Shown: piece by piece, positions 62,166 to 64,000 of the stretch
How the letters are laid out: every line of letters begins with the position of its first letter
Numbering within the stretch: the first letter of the stretch is position 1
Assembly: GCA_012295275.1 (NCBI GenBank)
Contig: CM022665.1
Coordinates: forward strand, 15,127,476 to 15,191,475
Source: Chrysomallon squamiferum
Taxonomy: Eukaryota > Mollusca > Gastropoda > Neomphalida > Peltospiridae
Direction: 5' to 3'
Length of the DNA stretch: 64,000 nt
Made by a program: the position numbers and the translations under genes
The notes under the pieces: model-generated
Told to the model about the DNA's origin: nothing
What the model saw: only the letters and a program-made list of their open reading frames with translations
Database searches by the model: none

Positions 62166-62363
62166 ATTAAAAATGATTATATGAGTTTTGCCTCAGATAT
62201 TATATTAATGTATTCTAATATCAATAACTACAGTTTCAGATATGTACATTAATGAATTCTAATACTGTTAACTACTGTTTCAGATAGATCTGAAACTGTA
62301 GTTATTAGTATTAGAATACATTAATGTAATAGCTGAGGCAAAACTCATATAATCATTTTTAAT
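62166..62363. mobile_element. fold-back element with 76-bp arms
   Basis: The left arm 62166-62241 and the right arm 62288-62363 are near-perfect reverse complements, starting ATTAAAAATGATTATATGAG. The 46-bp loop between them contains a diverged copy of part of the arm (ACATTAATGAATTCTAATAC). It lies just upstream of the first TMTC1 exon in the window, inside the intron. No target duplication was identified. Confidence 0.85.
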
Positions 62364-64000
62364 AAAAATATATATATATATATTAAGTTGAAGTGTATGC
62401 TATATTGCAATAGCTTGGCATAATTTGAATCTATATTTTTGTCATATCAAAAAAATTAACATATTTTTCAAACATTCTTCTAGATATTATTTAAGTACTG
62501 AAAAGTAATTTTCTGTTTGGGACTGATTCCTAACTATAATTATAGAACTTTTTATCCTGATTTCATTGATAAAAAAAAAAGTCAAAATTGTCAGTTCCAA
62601 AGTTTTTAATTTTTTTTATTTAATTCTGGGGGCAATTTTTGCACAATTGCTATTTGGAAGGAATCATTCTGAAGTGAGATTGTCATTGATGAAGTGTATT
62701 TCATAACATAACATGTGTGCCAAATATTCATCCCAGTTTTTTTCACACCTCTGTAAAATATATATGCGTTGAGATGTGAAGCCAAAGTTGGTAAAATGAT
62801 TAATTTGCACCAGATAAAAAATGAAATTTTTTTGACATTCATAAATTTACTTCTACTTGTGCTACAAACAAAGTTTTTATGACAAATTAATCAGAATGAA
62901 ACGATTTAGATGATGAAATACATTTAGAAGTGGTTAATTAGAAAATCTGAAATGTAAATTTTTAACGATTCATCTTTTTTCTTTTATCAGTCTTAGCTAC
63001 AATCTTTGTGCTAGTAACAGCTATATACTAATAAAAATGAGTACCCTCTCCTCCTGAGAGCGGGGCCAAAAGCACTTTATAATGTGAATATATTAAGAAC
63101 ACAATAACAGAACTGGATGAGAGATAATAAAATACAATGCAATAGTATTTATATATATATTACAAATTTGAATACATATTTCAGAGAAACTGTGGGAGTT
63201 TTATGAAGAAAATATAGAAGTACTCATATGGCCGTAACTATACGTTTTCTGAAATGAGGCAAAAACACTTAATCGCCGAGCGGAGCGGGGCAAAAACATT
63301 TGAGCGAGGGGTCTAGGAGCTATAGACATAATCGAATTTTTTTTTTTTTTCGTGCATCAGAAATAAATAAACTACTCAAAACCTTCACTGATTTTGTGCT
63401 GAAGGTCTACAACCAACACAATACCGGCAATTGGTGTGCCTAAATAAATTTATTAATATATTAATCAGTTCCGATATCGTTTCAACCAAGATTTAACCAA
63501 TTACATCGACATCGTATGCTTGCTTACAAACAAAAACCTTCAAACAATATTCAGGAGATTCTGATCGGGTTGATCGGCCGCATTTTGATTTGGGGGTGAA
63601 TCTGATTCAATGGCCACAACTTAACACGTCATTCGCCGAAAAAAACACACGATCTGGTGACGTCTCTGTCTCAGATAGGGCGGGTGGCCGTATAATTTCT
63701 TCAAGCTACAATTCTAATCTTCTTTCAAAGATGAAATATTGCTGTTTCTGTGATAAATGTTTGATAGGGGTCTTTTTACATGAAAATATTTTACATATTT
63801 TTTTCGTCAAGGTTTACCAGCCTTTACATGTGACAAAAACTATTACACTGGACAAACAGATGAAGCTAATATTTTCTGTGTGGTCAAGTTTTTTTAGAGG
63901 AAGAAAGCTCGTGGAGTTAACCCCGGGAGCATAAAAAGTAGTGTATAAACGAGGTTCGTGATACATGTTTATAGAAACATAGGGAGTTGGCGGCTATCCC
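62364..64000. other. TMTC1 intron and unassigned sequence to the window edge
   Basis: No TMTC1 exon was found here. From about 63040 the sequence becomes patchily less A/T-rich. GAGAGCGGGGCCAAAAGCAC (63056) and GAGCGGAGCGGGGCAAAAAC (63277) are related motifs of the GAGCGGAGCG type. The stretch after 63540 looks foreign to the intron and may be a repeat running off the edge; its open frame at 63590-63934 resembles nothing I know. Confidence 0.35.

Noticed and set aside
1-64000. Search for tRNA, rRNA, CRISPR arrays, operons or bacterial-type signals
   Set aside because: None were found. The tRNA-like boxes belong to SINEs, and the tandem arrays are microsatellites or degenerate intronic repeats.

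Overview
The window is nuclear DNA of an invertebrate animal. It is very A/T-rich and full of microsatellites, and its genes are split into many short exons with GT-AG borders. Several copies of a tRNA-headed SINE carry a core that I recall from marine molluscs, gastropods especially, so a mollusc is my best guess. No species can be named from the sequence alone.

Layout from left to right. (1) About 1.4-9.4 kb, minus strand: a small unrecognised gene rebuilt from six short exons with compatible reading phases, encoding a hydrophilic protein of about 110 residues. (2) 11.0-35.6 kb, plus strand: a 30-exon gene for a protein of about 1507 residues of the vinculin/alpha-catenin superfamily. It appears to hold two head modules joined by a Ser/Pro-rich linker, then a charged linker and one vinculin/catenin-type tail. 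(3) 37.0-38.6 and 41.9-43.5 kb, minus strand: two tandem, intronless-in-CDS UDP-glycosyltransferase-like genes. They share a 464-bp block with only two mismatches, and both lack the usual catalytic residues. (4) 46.8-47.3 kb, plus strand: a weak two-exon candidate. (5) 49.0-62.1 kb, minus strand: thirteen 3'-side exons of a TMTC1 orthologue, an ER membrane protein with TPR repeats; its 5' part lies beyond the right edge.

Between and inside these genes are transposable-element remnants. They include a fold-back MITE with a TATT target duplication, a hAT-type non-autonomous element with an 8-bp target duplication, a decayed Tc1-like transposase, an inverted-repeat DNA element of about 0.8 kb and several SINE fragments. 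Degenerate local duplications also copy exon borders of the vinculin-like gene into its own introns.

The genes form no operon or evident pathway. TMTC proteins O-mannosylate cadherins and the vinculin/alpha-catenin family acts at cadherin and integrin junctions, but their proximity here is probably chance. All exon models were read by eye from splice signals and reading phase; family assignments come from remembered sequence motifs, not from a search.
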